Source: Vanilla planifolia (Eukaryota > Streptophyta > Magnoliopsida > Asparagales > Orchidaceae). Taken from it: a stretch of DNA of 64,000 nucleotides. The position numbers were made by a program, and so were the translations under genes. The first letter of the stretch is position 1. Each line of letters opens with the position of its first letter. The notes under the pieces are model-generated. The model saw nothing but the letters and a program-made list of their open reading frames with translations, did not search any database and was not told the origin of the DNA. The DNA lies in contig JAIUJO010000090.1 in NCBI GenBank assembly GCA_023846275.1, positions 635,102 through 699,101 of the forward strand, given 5' to 3'. Positions 37,091-51,700 of the stretch are shown piece by piece.

Positions 37091-38095
37091 TAACTCATGT
37101 GAGTTTTGTGGACTCTCATAGGACATGGATGAAGCCATGTTGTATTTTTTAATTGCAGCCACCACGATAATTTGAATCTCTTTCAATAGGATAGCACTAC
37201 TCATGACTTGCTCCTTATGTGTTTTTAAAACCCTATTTGTCCAAATGTAATAATGAGCTCTACCAACAACAACAAAATGCTTAATCACATCCCTTAAACC
37301 TTCAAATCATTGGCCACCAAATTGCTATATGTATGCTGTAATGTAAAATTGCTACTGCTTGGAACAAGAGCTATAGTAGCATCCTTCATGTGATGCAAAT
37401 TCCAAACCTCTCTCACCTTCTAGCATTCACACAATAGATGTTGTGAAGTTTCTACTTTGTTACAACTGCAGACATAGCTACTACACTCCATAATTCTCCT
37501 CTTGAATTGCCATTTAGTTATTGGAAAAAAATTTTAACCAATTTCCAAATGAAAATCTTCACCTTAAGCGACACCTTGAGCTTCCAAATCCAACTATATT
37601 TACTTCAGTAGATCATGAACTTCCAGCATTTTCCATAATTCCAGCATGAACGATTGCTGAGTAGAGCATAGCATTGTTCACCTCAATGGACTCAACTTGA
37701 AATTGTAGTAGTTGGACCATGGTATTGTCCACTACCCATGGAAGATGTAGTACCCTATCAAACAATTAGTCACTAGCCCAAGCTTTAAGGCAACAACATC
37801 CCATCCCCATGCTCAATAATGCATTCACTAACAAGTTTCACGCATTCTACCTCTATATTAATGTAAGTAGGCCACCACTTGATTGGAGGAAACTCTAGCC
37901 ACTTGTGTTCAACAAAAAGTACATCCTGGACTCACTTGTTCTCCATATTGGTATGGTATAGCCCATTGCAATACCTCCTTAATTAGTCTACATGCCTGCA
38001 AAGCTCCCTGTGGAACACCCCCATCTTTTTACCCATTAAGTATTTACTCCTCATCACCTCCACCCATACACGATCTTCTCTTGACAAAATCTTCA

Positions 38096-39330
38096 TTAGT
38101 TCATAGTCAACGCCCATTGTGAAATACTAAAATCATGGATACCCAACCCACTCTCCTCTTTCGATAAAGTGATAGTGCTCTGGTCCACAAAATGCATTAC
38201 ATGTGCTTCATTAGCATCATGCCATAAGTATCTTGTGAACATCCTTTTCGATACATTGATCACCCCCTTTGGAACCACAAAATGTCTAAGGTAGAAATTA
38301 GGAAATGTTGTTCGCACAGAGTTGATCATAACAATCCCCCCACCAAGGAAAGAGGCTTGATTCTCCAATTTGCAACTTATTGTTTCGCTCTTTGAAAGAT
38401 AAAGTATCCCTTGTTTAGCAACTTTGTCGAGATAGGTACACCCAAATAATTAAGATTTCTTTCCTGGTTCTTATGAAATTCGTCAGCCACCATCTTACTT
38501 CTCTTTCCCACCATTGCCTTACTGAAATAGACTCTTGATTTAGCTAGATTTATCTTCTACTCAGAATACTTCCCATGATCCTCCATAGTCTGTCTTACCA
38601 CCCTAATTGTAGCACCTATAATAGGAGCCTATAGAATAACATCATCAACATATAACAAATGAGAAATGACTAGAGAAGCTGGCCCACACAAAAATCACAC
38701 CAATGTCATAGCTTCATACTTACTCACAAGTCTAGATAAAAATTCAGATGTAATGGTGAAACAAATATGTGAGAATGGGCATCCTTGCCTAAGTCCTCTC
38801 TTGGCCTCAAACAAGGGATTCTGACCCCTTCAATAACATCTCAAACTTCAGTGGTAAGATATAGGCATTCATTCATTCGCAACACACTATTGGAAAGCCC
38901 AAGAATTTCCTCATATCAATGACAAACAGTCATCCCGCGTTATCACATGCTTGTTCCATATCCACGTTTAATTCCATAAACCCTCTCCAAAGACTAAAAG
39001 AATGTATCCTGGTTGCCATTTCTTGAGCAATAAATATATTATCGAGATCTACTCAGTACAAAAACACCTTGTTCCCTCACAATTAGGTCAAGTAAAATGA
39101 TCTTCATTCTTGCCACCAAGATCATTGCAAAAATTTTGTATATAACAATCAAAGAACTTATGGGCATAAATTGTTTTGTCTTGTCTGCACCTCATAGTTT
39201 AAGAATAACTACAATAAGAGTATCCTTTAAATCTTTTGTCATCTCTCTATCATGAAAAAAATTGTAGCACAACTCTAACAATATCCACTTGACTAATCTT
39301 CCAATACCTCTATATGAACTCTATTGTAAC
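38096..39330 (-). pseudogene. LINE copy C reverse transcriptase remnant
   Basis: The YVDD-type motif is encoded on the minus strand at 38641-38652 within a hydrophobic LVISHLLYVDD context. A thumb segment at 38096-38368 has LRHFVVPKGVINVSKRM and ESGLGIHDFSISQWAL, as expected after the RT palm in plant L1 ORF2. The N-terminal RT region near 38.95-39.3 kb resembles copy B 24.0-24.45 kb at the DNA level, including the stretch before the deletion. Frames are broken throughout, so this is a fossil of the enzyme that copies LINE RNA at the target. Confidence 0.8.
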
Positions 39331-40420
39331 CCCATCCATCTTTTGTGCCTTGTTCCAATACCCCTATTTGGTGAGCATTCCTTCTTGTTCTAATCCAATA
39401 ACAGCTGGCCTTTTAACATACTGGTGCACTTCCACTTGAAGTGTACATCCAATTCCCACTTCCAACAAAACATTTGAAGAAGCTGTAACCACATAACTCC
39501 ACAAACCATGCCCAATATTTCATAGCCATAAAAATCTTAGCATTTCAAGGAATTTAGCAATCCCATTTAGACCACACAGCTAGTTGCAAAAAAAAATGTA
39601 GCCTTTCTTGTCTCTTCGAACTCCTACTCGTTTATAGAATGCCCTCCAACATCACATCCATAGCATCCCCTTTCAGTCTTGAGCTTATTATTTTTTTGAG
39701 TCATTATATAGCAAGCTCCCTACCTTAGTAGACTCCACTATCACCATTTCAATAGCCACCAGTCTCCACACAAAACTACTGTCTGCCTCCTTACATTCCT
39801 ACTGCTTATGACATGTCACAAATCGTATCTCCAGCTCCACCCTAGCAACAATCAACCTCCCAACAGAATGCCATCATGGCACAAGGAGTTCAATATAGTA
39901 GCCAAATACCCTACCTCTTGCCAAATTCCAGTGCTCCACCAACAACTTCACCTCCACCAATTATCCCACGCCATCCTCATTTCTATTTCTACATTGGTCA
40001 CAGCTGCAAGCCCATTCATTGCCTACTTCCTCAAGTGTATCACCCAATCAAATGAGGCATTTGCACTTTCGAAAATCACACTATCGATTTCCAACAAACT
40101 TCTCGTCTTCATTTCTAGCACCTTGTTGGATTCACCCACTTTCTGCACAACCCTTGCTACATGAAGAGTTACATGACCTTCTAACACATCAATGAGCATG
40201 TCTTGATGCAACTTTCTAGATCCCTATTAGCCAAATTTCCCAACAGCAGCAACCAAAGAGAGCATCCACAACTTTAGCCAAATGCATACACACCAATCAC
40301 CTTGCTTAGAGACGTGAACACGGTCCCTCAACCTCTCACTATAGTTTGCACCTCTATACTTCATCACCAAATACATTCCATTGCAAATGCTATAGCCCAA
40401 AAACTACAATTGAGAGTTTC

Positions 40421-40440
40421 CTCTCTCTCTCTCTCTCTCC
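40421..40440. repeat. (CT)n microsatellite inside LINE copy C
   Basis: About nine CT dinucleotides in a row lie in ORF1-region sequence. The matching place in copies A (about 19030) and B (about 26900) has only a short ctctc, so this is a local expansion. Confidence 0.9.
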
Positions 40441-40959
40441 ATTAAGTCTTTATAGACACATGGCTTGAAACTCCCCCAACCATATCACCACCATGTTGCC
40501 CTCGTCTCTTCCCATTGGTGTCCTTTTCTTTTTACCTCTTCCCAAGCTATCCTCCTTCAATAGATTGTGTCACCTACTTTGTAGCTTCTTTCCACAATGT
40601 ATTCTTCAGGGTCCATACATGCCTCAAAGGTTCCCTTCCCCTTGCAACAGAGACACTTCTTTGCCTACTAACGGTACCTACCTTCTCCACCATTGTTAAC
40701 CACCCACTTGGGTGCCTCTGAATGTTGGGAGTAGCTATATGATTTTGAAATCTTCCTTGCACAAGCATGACAACGATCCTTCTTCTTGATTGCACTAGTA
40801 TCTAAGGGCCAAGCCCTTTCCTTGCACCATTATCCTCATCCTACTGAGTGCTTGAATGTTGAGGTTCTTGGTTTTTTTGAGATGTTTCATCAGTATCCTC
40901 CCCACTAGCTGCATTCCCCTCCACATCCTCTATCAAATCACATTCTCCACACACAAACC

Positions 40960-42760
40960 CTTGCATGCATTGAGATTTAGTGTAAGATAATATATAATCT
41001 GATCATGCTAAAATGTTTTTGAAATAAGATTAATTGATTTAGCATGTTGCATTCCCTGGTACTAATGAGATCTATTGTAAGTTATTATTTTAATATTAAA
41101 TTAAAATAAAATAAAACTTAAATAAGATAAATTGAAGCAATGTAATAAAACAAAATTAAAATAACTTAAATGTCACACTATAGGAATAATAGAGTTTCAT
41201 TATAACATAACCAAATAAATAAAAAATTTGACTGAATGAGATAAATAGTATGAGAAAGTTGTAATTCAAAATACTAAGATGATCAAGTGTAACATACTTG
41301 ATTGTGAAATTACTTACAAAATAAAATAACTTACTAAGCTTATTAAGTCAATAAAAATTAATATTTAAACGCATAAAAAAGAATATTTAATTTCATAAAG
41401 CTCATTGAGGTGACTCTAATGTTTTATATTTGACATCCGTCAAATGTCTTTTAGAATTTCTATGAATTAAAAGATTAAATAAAAATAAATTATTATGAAT
41501 TTTTATTTAAATTATTAAGTAAACATGTAATAAATATAAAATGATATAAATAAAAAAATTTTCATGTAGCCAAATAAAGTAGATGTTAAGGACAAATGAA
41601 AAGAGATGTAGGGATTTGTAATAATATATGCAAATCAAAGTAAACTAATGCAAAAAATTAGATAAATTACAAAAGAAAGTTTCATTCCATGATACCAAGG
41701 AGAATAAGTATAACGTTGTAAAAGGTCAAATTATGCATGAATCAAAATGTTTTGTACTGTGCACCAAGATAAGTCTAACAAAGTTTGTTTTGTCTTAAAA
41801 GGAACTCATTACAAATAATTAAAAAAATTAAATAAGAAAAATAAATATATTATTTTAATATTAAAAAAATATGTTTTAAAACAAAAAATATAAAAATTGA
41901 AGCAATCTAGTATAACCAAATCAAAGTGATGTGTAGGTCACATAAGAGAATATTTAGTGTAACATGATATATAACCAAACAAAATTAAAAACTTCAAGAA
42001 AATGAGATACATTTTACAAGAAAGTAAAATTATAAGATACTAATCAGATCATTTCTAATGTCTTTGAAAGCATTCTAAAACCTTAGAGAACATTTAAAAA
42101 AATGAAATAAAAAATTACTCATTGAAATGAGTCCAATATTATTTATTTTGATATTAACTAAAAATATATTAATTTTGAGAAATGATAAAATAGAACAATG
42201 TAATATAGCCAAATAAAAGTGATATGAAAGGCACACAAAAGGTGTATTATGTTTTCGTAATAACATAACCAAATATAAATAGAACATTTTAAGAAATGTT
42301 GCAAGTTGTATGAAAATTCGCAATCCAAAATACTAAAGAGATCGAGTGTAGCATCCTCGATGGTCAAGTCATGTATGAATCAAAATATCAAATAAAATGT
42401 ACAATAGTCTAAAAAGTAAAAATATTAAAAATTCACATAATAATCATTTAATAGGATTATGCTCAGCGAGTTTAGTGCAATGAAATTTCTGTCATCTCTG
42501 TTATACCTCATTTGAAAATACATAAAATTATGGTGTTAATATGAAAAAAGTAATAAAATATAATTTTAATACTAAGAAAATATATATCAAAGCTTGAATA
42601 ATTTAAAATGAAGTAATGTAATATGACTAAATAAGAGTCATCTAAAGGTTACATGATAATAGATTTATAGTTATGTATTAATATAACTAAACAAAAAAAA
42701 ATATTTAAAGAAATAACATACATTATACAAGAAATTTATAATCCAAGGAAAAAGTATTTT
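40960..42760 (-). repeat. ~400 bp AT-rich satellite, inverted-orientation block 1
   Basis: AT-rich, strongly diverged tandem repeats in the minus orientation. The diagnostic segment appears here as its reverse complement, for example gaggtgactctaatg near 41408, gaaatgagtccaat near 42125 and gcgagtttagtgcaatg near 42467. Other unit words (gtaatataaccaaa, gatgtaaaggtcaca, attaatattt) recur around them. The left edge meets LINE copy C between about 40945 and 40980. ORFs such as 42075-42323 are low-complexity and not genes. Confidence 0.8.
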
Positions 42761-45700
42761 ACTATTCTTATCAAACTTTTTATGGTACTCGATGTCCATA
42801 GTATCAATGAATGCAAATTTGACATATGATTTATCATATTTATTGATGTTTTTTGTTTTGATTTTGTTTTACACAATGGAACTCTTATTCTCATCTCATT
42901 AGAGTTTTACATCTTTTCTAATTTTATTATATTAGATCACCATAATTTTTTATCTAAAATTATAATAATTAAAAATGAGGTCTAATCAAGATAAAACAAA
43001 TGTCATTCGCCTCAATGAGCTTTATCTATTTAAATATTATTTTCAATATATATGAATTTTTTCCAAATATTTTTCATACTTTTCAGGACATTGTGATTCA
43101 TATCTTATTTGACAATCGAGAAAATAGCACTAAATCTTCTTAATGTCCTAGAATGTAACATTCCCATATAATTTATAAGTTCTCTAAACAATTTCTTTTG
43201 ATTTGATAATATTACAATGTACATTTATAAGTCCTCTCACGTGATATTTACAACACTTTGATTTGGTTAAAGTATCTTAGCTTAATTTATCTTATCTCAT
43301 ATTTAATATATATCTACTTAATATTAAATTAATAAATTATTACTATTTATGATTATTTAATTTAGAAATTCATAGTAATTCCAAATCAAGTCTAATCGAG
43401 TTGAAAGAAATGTTGCTAGACAATCTTTCCTAAGTTTTCTCTTTTTGTATTTTGAAATATTTTATTTTCTAGCTTTAACATGCTTTATGAGGCATTTCGA
43501 TTCCTTCCTAATTTTATCATTGATGATGTAACAGTTGATCTCCTAAATATTTTGGGATGTAAATTTCCCATATTATTTTTCTCTTTTCTTCAATTTTTTC
43601 AATTTGATTTCATTATTTAAGTATAAAGATCTATTTCCACTCTCATGTGACCATTATATCATTTTGATTGTTTATATTAAACAACTTGAAATTATCTCGC
43701 TACAACTTTATTGCATGTCTATTTAATGTTAAATTTTTTTTTATTATTTCTATTTTTATTTTGGTGATTTACAAAAATTATGATCAAGATTCGATTGATC
43801 AAAACTAATATTGTTGGATTGGTTTTGATGAGCTTTATCCCAATGAATATTTGTTTTAATATTTTTAAATACATGTTTATTGCTTTGGCAAAGATTATGA
43901 AGAGATTTTGAATAAAACCTTATTTACTATTTAAAGAAGTTACACTCGATCATTTGAAATAAAGATTCCCATATGATTTATAATATTGTTTGCTTTTTTT
44001 ACTCGATTAATTATTTAGAAACTATAAATCTCTTCTTTGTGACCATTTTATCACTTTGATGCTGTCAAACTATTTTACTTTATTGGATAAATCTCGATGA
44101 GCATTATCTAACAAAATATTTAAATAAGTTTTTTATGGTTATTTTACGAAATAACTCTAAATCATTTCTTATGTGACCTTCATATTCTTTTTAATTGGAC
44201 TCATCTCTATTTGATCTACTCGACTAAATATTCATTTTTTCTATTTTTAAATATTTTAAAAGAGATTTTGCATACTTTACAAGCCATTTTGATATATTTT
44301 AGATCTAATGATCCATAATATTACATTCACTTGGAAAGTAAGCTTCCATATAATTTCTCTCATTTTTTCAAAATTTTTAACATTGGTTGTTTATATTACC
44401 ATGAAGCTCTAACTATCCCTCCATGTGATCATTACATTATTTTGATTAGATAATTCAAAAAAGTCCTAACGAGGTTAATTCGAGATGAAACAAATGTTAG
44501 TTTCACCCTAATAAGTTCTACATAATTATATATTTATTTGTATATTTAAAGATATTTTTTATGTTTTATACATAGTTTAACAGATACATTTATTCATACC
44601 TAATTTGATAATGATGGCTTCTACACTCTATTTCAATAATTTCGTGGGAAAAAACCTTTTCCAACAGTCTTTCTTTATTTTTTTTATAAAATATTTATCT
44701 TTATTTGGCCACATCACTATGTTATTAAAAATCCAATGAAATTCCTTTAAAATAAATTTATTCGACTTATCTTGGTTAGTGTAGCAAAACGTTCGTTTCT
44801 TGGTTTTGAAATATTTTACTTTGTATGATCTTTCTAACATTTATGAGAAATTATGATTTGTATAAGAGTTTACATTAGAAAATATTACCTTAAACTCGAT
44901 AGTGTCATGCAATGCTACTTTACCATAAAATGTTTTTCATTTCTTCAAAAATTTTGCATAGATTTGATAATATTATGTGGAAATTATAAACCTCCCCTAC
45001 ATGATCTTTTATCGATTTTACTTGAAAAAAAACATTGCTTCAATTTTTGTCACTTCAGCTTTAAAATATTTTTAGTTAATTTAAAAATAGAAATTTATTA
45101 TTTTTGTGAATATTTAATTTGATAATTCTTACAAATTTTTTTAATTATTTATGTTTTAATAATTTGTTAATTCATAGTAGTTCAAAATGAGGTCTAATGG
45201 ATAGGAAATAAACAACATTAGACTGATCTAAATTAGCTCTATAAAAATAAAAATAAAATTTCATTTTTTAAAATGTTTAAGTTTCTATGGCTTTTACATG
45301 CTTTTTGAAACATTTTTCTCGAGGCCGTACTTGATGAACATTAATATTGCACTCGAACTCCTTAGTATCATGGAATGCGACATTCTGGCACTTTTTGTCT
45401 AATCCCTTCAAAGTTTTTCCTTATATTGGGTTATTTTGCAGAGCTGCTCCTATTCTCTTATTACAAGTCATTTACATTTCTTTGATCTAAGTGTATTATA
45501 CATCTTCAATTTATTTTTTTTAACATTATTATGTATTTACATAAATTTTGAACAATAATTTATTCTTATTTATGTTTATTTAATTTTGTAATTTGTAGTA
45601 ATTATAAAAGAGCTTTGATTTAGATGAAGAAAACATCATCAGACTCACTTCAAAGGGCTGTATCTAACTAAATATTTATTTTATTTATTTTAAAATATGT

Positions 45701-48700
45701 TTTTATACATTCTTTGCATAATTCATTAGGAATTTTTCTTTCTACATAACTTTATGTTTGAGAATATTACTCTTGCTTATTTTGTATCTTGGAATGCAAA
45801 TTTTTAATTTAATTTACCTCATTTCTTGAATGTTTTCACTTTTATTTTTTATAGTACTATGTAACCTAAATCTCTTCCAACATAATAGTTACATAGAATT
45901 AATTTTCTGATTACATAACTTTAATTTATCTCATTTTAAGTTTATTATATATATACATATTCATAAAATAATAATCTATTATTATTATCATTTATTATTT
46001 TTTTGTATTTTTTAATTAAGCCTAATAGAGAAAAAAGAAATGTCATTAGACTCATCTTTGAGAGCTATAACAAACTAAATCTTCATTTCAATATTTTTAA
46101 ATTTTCTATTTTCTATGATTTTTGCTTGTTGTACAAGTCATTAAAATTGACCCTATTTGGTTATCGAGGATATCTCACATGATCTTCATAGTACATTGGC
46201 ATATAGCTTTCTTGCAAAATTTATCCTACTTATTAAGCTTTTTACTTCGATTTAGTTATGTTCTTATGTAACTCAAAATTTATTATCATTCATCATTTAT
46301 TTTTCTTTTGTTAGGTTTTATTACTTTACCATAATTTATATCATTTTTAATTTTAAAATATATATTCTTAATGTTAAAGAAACTAATTCTTATTAATTAT
46401 AATTACTTAATTTTGTAATTTATGGTGTTATAAACTATGTTTAGTATAGGAGAATTAAATGTGGGTAAACTCATCTTTATTAGCTCTATCCTATTAAATA
46501 ATCATTTTTATACATTTGATGCTTTTTTCTGGAGTTGTAGCATGTTTAACAATGTATTTTAACTGTACCTCATTTCGTCATCGATGTCTATTGCATCTTG
46601 GAACGCAACTTTGACATTAAGTTTATCTCAATTTTTAAAACTTTCCAATTTGATTTTATTATCTTAATATGTAACTCTAAATCTTCCATAGTTTGACCTA
46701 TACATTCTACTGATTTGGTTATATTACTTTATTTCAATTTATAAAATTTTTGCTTCGTTATATTTTTTTAATATTGAAAGAATATTATTTTATTTATAAA
46801 TATTAACAATGGTAAATCTTTATAATTTAAAATTAAGCCTAACAAAAAAATAAAGTCATTGTAATCATCTAGATGAGGTTTATCAAGCTAAATGTTAATT
46901 TTTGTATTTTTTTAAATATTTTAATTTTTTTCATTCTAGTCATGAATTTTTGATCTGTACAAAATTTTGTTATTGAGGATTTTAAATTAGTTCTTTTTTG
47001 AATTTTATCAAAATTTTCACATTACGTTGTTGTATGTCCCTCTAAATCTCTTCTTGTCTAATTTTTATATTGCTTTTATTTAGTTATATCATTACATCAA
47101 TTTATCTCATGTAAACTTTATTAAATATTTACTTAATATTCAAATAATAATTTATTATTATTATTTTTTAATTACATTTATAAGTTATAGTAACTCCTAA
47201 AGAGCTCCATTTGAGAGTAAATAAATATTGTTCAAGTCATCTCGACAATTTCTATGTAATAAAATATTTTTTTCATATTTTTGTATATTATCAAAGTGTT
47301 TGTCATGCTTTTTGAGGCATTTCTATTCATTTGCTTTGTGAGGATCAGAGAAGTTACAATTGATCTTTTTACTACCATGGAATGTAGGTTTCTTATACAA
47401 TTTACCTCATTTGTTTCTAATTTCTACTTTGATCTCATTATATTTCTATCAAAGAAAAATTGTACTCGCATGGAAATTTAAATCCTTTAATTTTGTTATA
47501 TTATATTGCTTCAATTTCTTGAATTATTTATGAAATATATTTTTTCTTTCTTTTGAAATATTACCAATTTTTAAATTTTGTATAATTAATTTTTTCACTC
47601 ACAGTAAATAAGCTTCATAAGACTCATGTTGGTGTGATTTATAAAATTCAAAGAAATTAAATTTTAAATTTGAAATATTTCATTTGCTATGATTTTTATG
47701 TGATTTATGGGATCTTTTTCTTCACAGTTGATTTTATCACCATGTATGTCATGCTTTATTTATTCAATATATTTGATGCAAGCTTCCTTTACATTTTACC
47801 TCATTTCCTCACATTTTTTACCTTAATTTTATTATATTACTATGGTACCCTACATTAAACTATCTCATTTTAACTTTTTTATAATTACTTAACATTACAG
47901 TAATAACATATTCGTATTTATGATTATTTATTTTGATACTTTGGAGCAATTCTAAACAAGGTCTAATGTAAACAAAAAAAACTTTAGTGGACTCATCTTG
48001 ATGAGCTATATCTAATTAAATATTCATTTAATATTTTTCAATTATTTTATTTTGGTGTTTTTTTTAAATAATTTATGTCATTTTGATTCATACAAAAATT
48101 TGATACAAAATTTTAATGACCCTCGATAAAGTTGAAACATGTGTGATTGGACTCATCTTGATGATTTTTATGATTTCAAAATTCTCATTTTTATTTTTTT
48201 TTTAAATTATTAAATTTTGTTTTTTTTTGCATCTTCATGATGTATTTTTATTATCAACATTAAAAGAATTCACCGACACTAGGTATCTCCAATGAAATAT
48301 TGATTTTTATAATTTTTAATTTATTATTATCTAGGTATTTTACTCATTTTACTAGACAATCATATTTATAACCAATTTGATGATCAAGGAAGTAATATTT
48401 GATCTTTTTAAAATCTTAAATCAGAAAATTCACACACAATTTATCTCGTTTCTTCAAATTTGTTTGCTTTGGTTTATTTATATTAATATGTAATTCTAAA
48501 TCACCTAATATGTGACATCTACATTGCTTTAATTTTTTTTATTATTTTCTTATAATTTGTCTACTTTATGATTTAATATATTTTTTATTAATAATTTTTC
48601 TAATATTAAGTTATATTGTTTGTTTTCCTTTGATTATCTTATTTAAGTGTTATTATATATTTAATTATATTAAAATTATACTTTGTTATTATTTATGTAT

Positions 48701-51700
48701 ATTTAATTTTGTAACTCTTTGTAATTTAAAAAAGGTTCAATTTCAACATATCAAAAGTTTTTTGACACATCAAGATTTTTTCTATCCAAGAAAAATTTTT
48801 TTTTTGGTATTTTAAATTTTTTATTTTAAGGTTTTAACGTACTTTATGTGAACTTTTTATTCACGAATAATTCTATGATCAGTAATGTTGCACTTGATAG
48901 TTTTAGTATCTTGGATGTGACTTTCTCAAATAATTTATCTCATTACATAAAATATTTTAGTATTATTTTATTTATCTAATTTTAAATCTCTTGTTGTGTA
49001 AATTTTACATCAATTTGTTTATATTTATATTTCCTCAATTTACATCTTTTAAGGTTTAGCATATATATATCTACTAAGTTTTAAAGTGATAATTTTTTAA
49101 TTTATATTTTTGTTCTTCGATTATTTGCAAAACTTCCAAACAAGTCTTGATTGAATTCTATCTAATTAATTAATCTGCTAAATATTTCGTAAATAATATT
49201 TTCTATCCTTTTCATATGATCAAAGATTCTACACTTACTGCTATTATTATTTTTTTATGCAACTTTTCAACACAATTTATCTCACTTGTACAAACATTTC
49301 TCCTTGTTTTGGTTATATTACTATAAAACAATAATTTTCAACTCATGTGGCCTTTACGTAACTATGATTTTGTTATATTAAAATTGTTTAAATTTTGTTA
49401 TTTTATTTTTTATATATATTGGCTTAAAATTAAAATGATAATTTAATATTATTTATGTTTATTTATTTTGATCGTTCACTAAACTTCCAATTAAGTATTA
49501 ATAGATATGAAACAAATGTAGTTAGACTCTTGTTGATAAGCCCTGTCAAACTTAATATTTATCAATATATTATTAAGTATTTGTTGACAATGACATTTAG
49601 CACATTTCATAAAAAAATTTTAATTCCACATAATATCATGTTGGAGAGTATTGCACTTGATCTCCTTTATATATTAGATTGTAACTCTCTTGAACAATTT
49701 TTCAGATAGTTAAATCAAATAGAAATAAATGTTATTGGAGTTCCATTGTCCAACATTTTACAGTTAAATCTTGATTTTTATATTTTAAAATATTTTATTT
49801 TAAAAATGTTGTACACATTTTATGTGTCAATTTGAATCATGTTTGATTTAACTATCAAGGTTAATACACTTGATCTTATTAGTGTCTTGGAGTGCAACTT
49901 TCACTTATAATTTGTGTCATTTCTTCAAATTGTTTACTTTGATTTGATTATATCACTATGAAACTCTAATTTTTAACATGTGTGATGTTAATAAATCTAT
50001 TATTATGGGATGTTTCAAACCTTTATTTATGTTAGTTTAGCTTTATTAGGTATTTTCTAAATATATAAAGAGTAATTAATTGTTATACATTCTCGTTTTC
50101 ATTGGTAATTTATAGTAATTCAAGAGGTGGTCTAATCAATATGAAATAATAAATGTTTGACTTGGCACAATAACCTTTAATCATTGAAGGATTTTTTATA
50201 TTTTATAATTATTTTGTGTTTTGGTACACTTTGTTAGACTTTTTGAATCATGCCTTATTTGTTGAACGATGATATTATGCGATCTCTTTTGTAGGTTAGA
50301 ATATAATATTTTCATTCAATTGTCATAATTTCAAATTTGTTGAAGTGATTTTAGTGTGTTTTTATGCAAAGCTTAGTTTTTGTCCTATTACATTTATATC
50401 ACTTTTATTTGGTAAAGATAAAGTACCTTACTTTATCTTTTTAAATTTAATTTATGTTATTTAATATAAAATAATTTTTAAATTTATTTTATTTTATTTT
50501 TCTTTGAATTTGTAATAACTCCAAATGAGTCAGGCTGAGATGGAGTAAATGTCAGTAGACTCATCTTGATGAGTTATATCCAATTAAATATTTTTTATAT
50601 ATTTTTTACATTTTACTTTCTTTGGTTTTCGTGTAATCAATGAGATATTTTACTTCTTACCTTTTTTGTTGATAAAGATTGTTACAATCATTCTTTTTAC
50701 TATTTTTGAGTATAAGTTTCTCATAAGTTTTTTTACTTTTTTAAAATTTTTTCTTTGATATCATTAGATTTCATTGCAATTATAAATGTTCTCTCTTGCA
50801 ACTTCTACATCACTTTCACTTCATTATATTATATTTATTAAATTTTACTTATTTTAGGTTTAATATCTATGTACTTATTATTAAAATAATGAAATGCTAT
50901 TATTTATGTATATTTACTTTTCTAATTCATAATAATCTCATACAATGTGTGATCATGATGATAAAAAAGTCATTACAGTCATCTCGACTTATTCTATCCA
51001 ACTAAAAATAAATTTTTATGTTTTTAAATTTTTTATTAGGTGTTTAGTTTCATATGTAATTTGTTGATCAAAGATGCTACACTTAATCTCTTCAGTACAA
51101 TTAAATTTAGCTTTCTTATCTAATTTGTCTCATTTGTTTAGATTTTTCTATTTAGTTAGGTTTTTTGACTATGTAACTCTAAATCTCTTCTCTTACTACT
51201 TTTACATCACTATTATTTGTTTGTCTGATATTACTTCAATTTAACTTTTTTTTTCATATTTAAAATATATGTACTTCATATTAAAATTATTGTGTTATTA
51301 CTTGTGCTTATTTGTTTTGAAATGGTAAGAAAATAAAAAGTTGTACGATCAAGATGAAACTATTGTCATTCAATACTTCTCTATCTGACCAACATAATAA
51401 TTTTTTAATTTTTATATTTTTAGATGTTATATTTCTATTATTTTTACATGATGTATGGGACATTTTTATTGTACTAGATTTGGTGATCAAGGTTATTATA
51501 CTTGATCTCCTAACAACATTGGAATGCAAATTTCTTTTATAATTTACCAAACTTTGCAAAACATTTCACTTTGATTTGGTTGTGATGTTATGAACTAAAA
51601 TTCTCCTATGTGATCTATGCATTTCTTTTAATTGGTTATATTGTAGGACTTCAATTAATATCAATGCTATTTTAATATTCTTTTATTTAATATTGAAATA

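Larger units (their letters stand above)
36566..40945 (-). mobile_element. LINE copy C (plant L1 type), degenerate, inside the second 18S
   Basis: A minus-strand LINE of the same family as copies A and B, inserted at the same 18S point. Domains in sense order from the right are an ORF1 end and linker (about 39.6-40.9 kb), RT (about 38.1-39.3 kb, with a YVDD-type catalytic motif at 38641-38652), RT thumb with GLGIHDFSISQWALTMN (38096-38368), zf-RVT near 37500-37720 and RNase H (36824-37090). The endonuclease is deleted: the sense AAGGCCAGCT word near 39410-39420 is joined to the start of RT. Many stops are present. The right end is lost near 40945, where the sequence passes into AT-rich satellite DNA. 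Confidence 0.88.
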
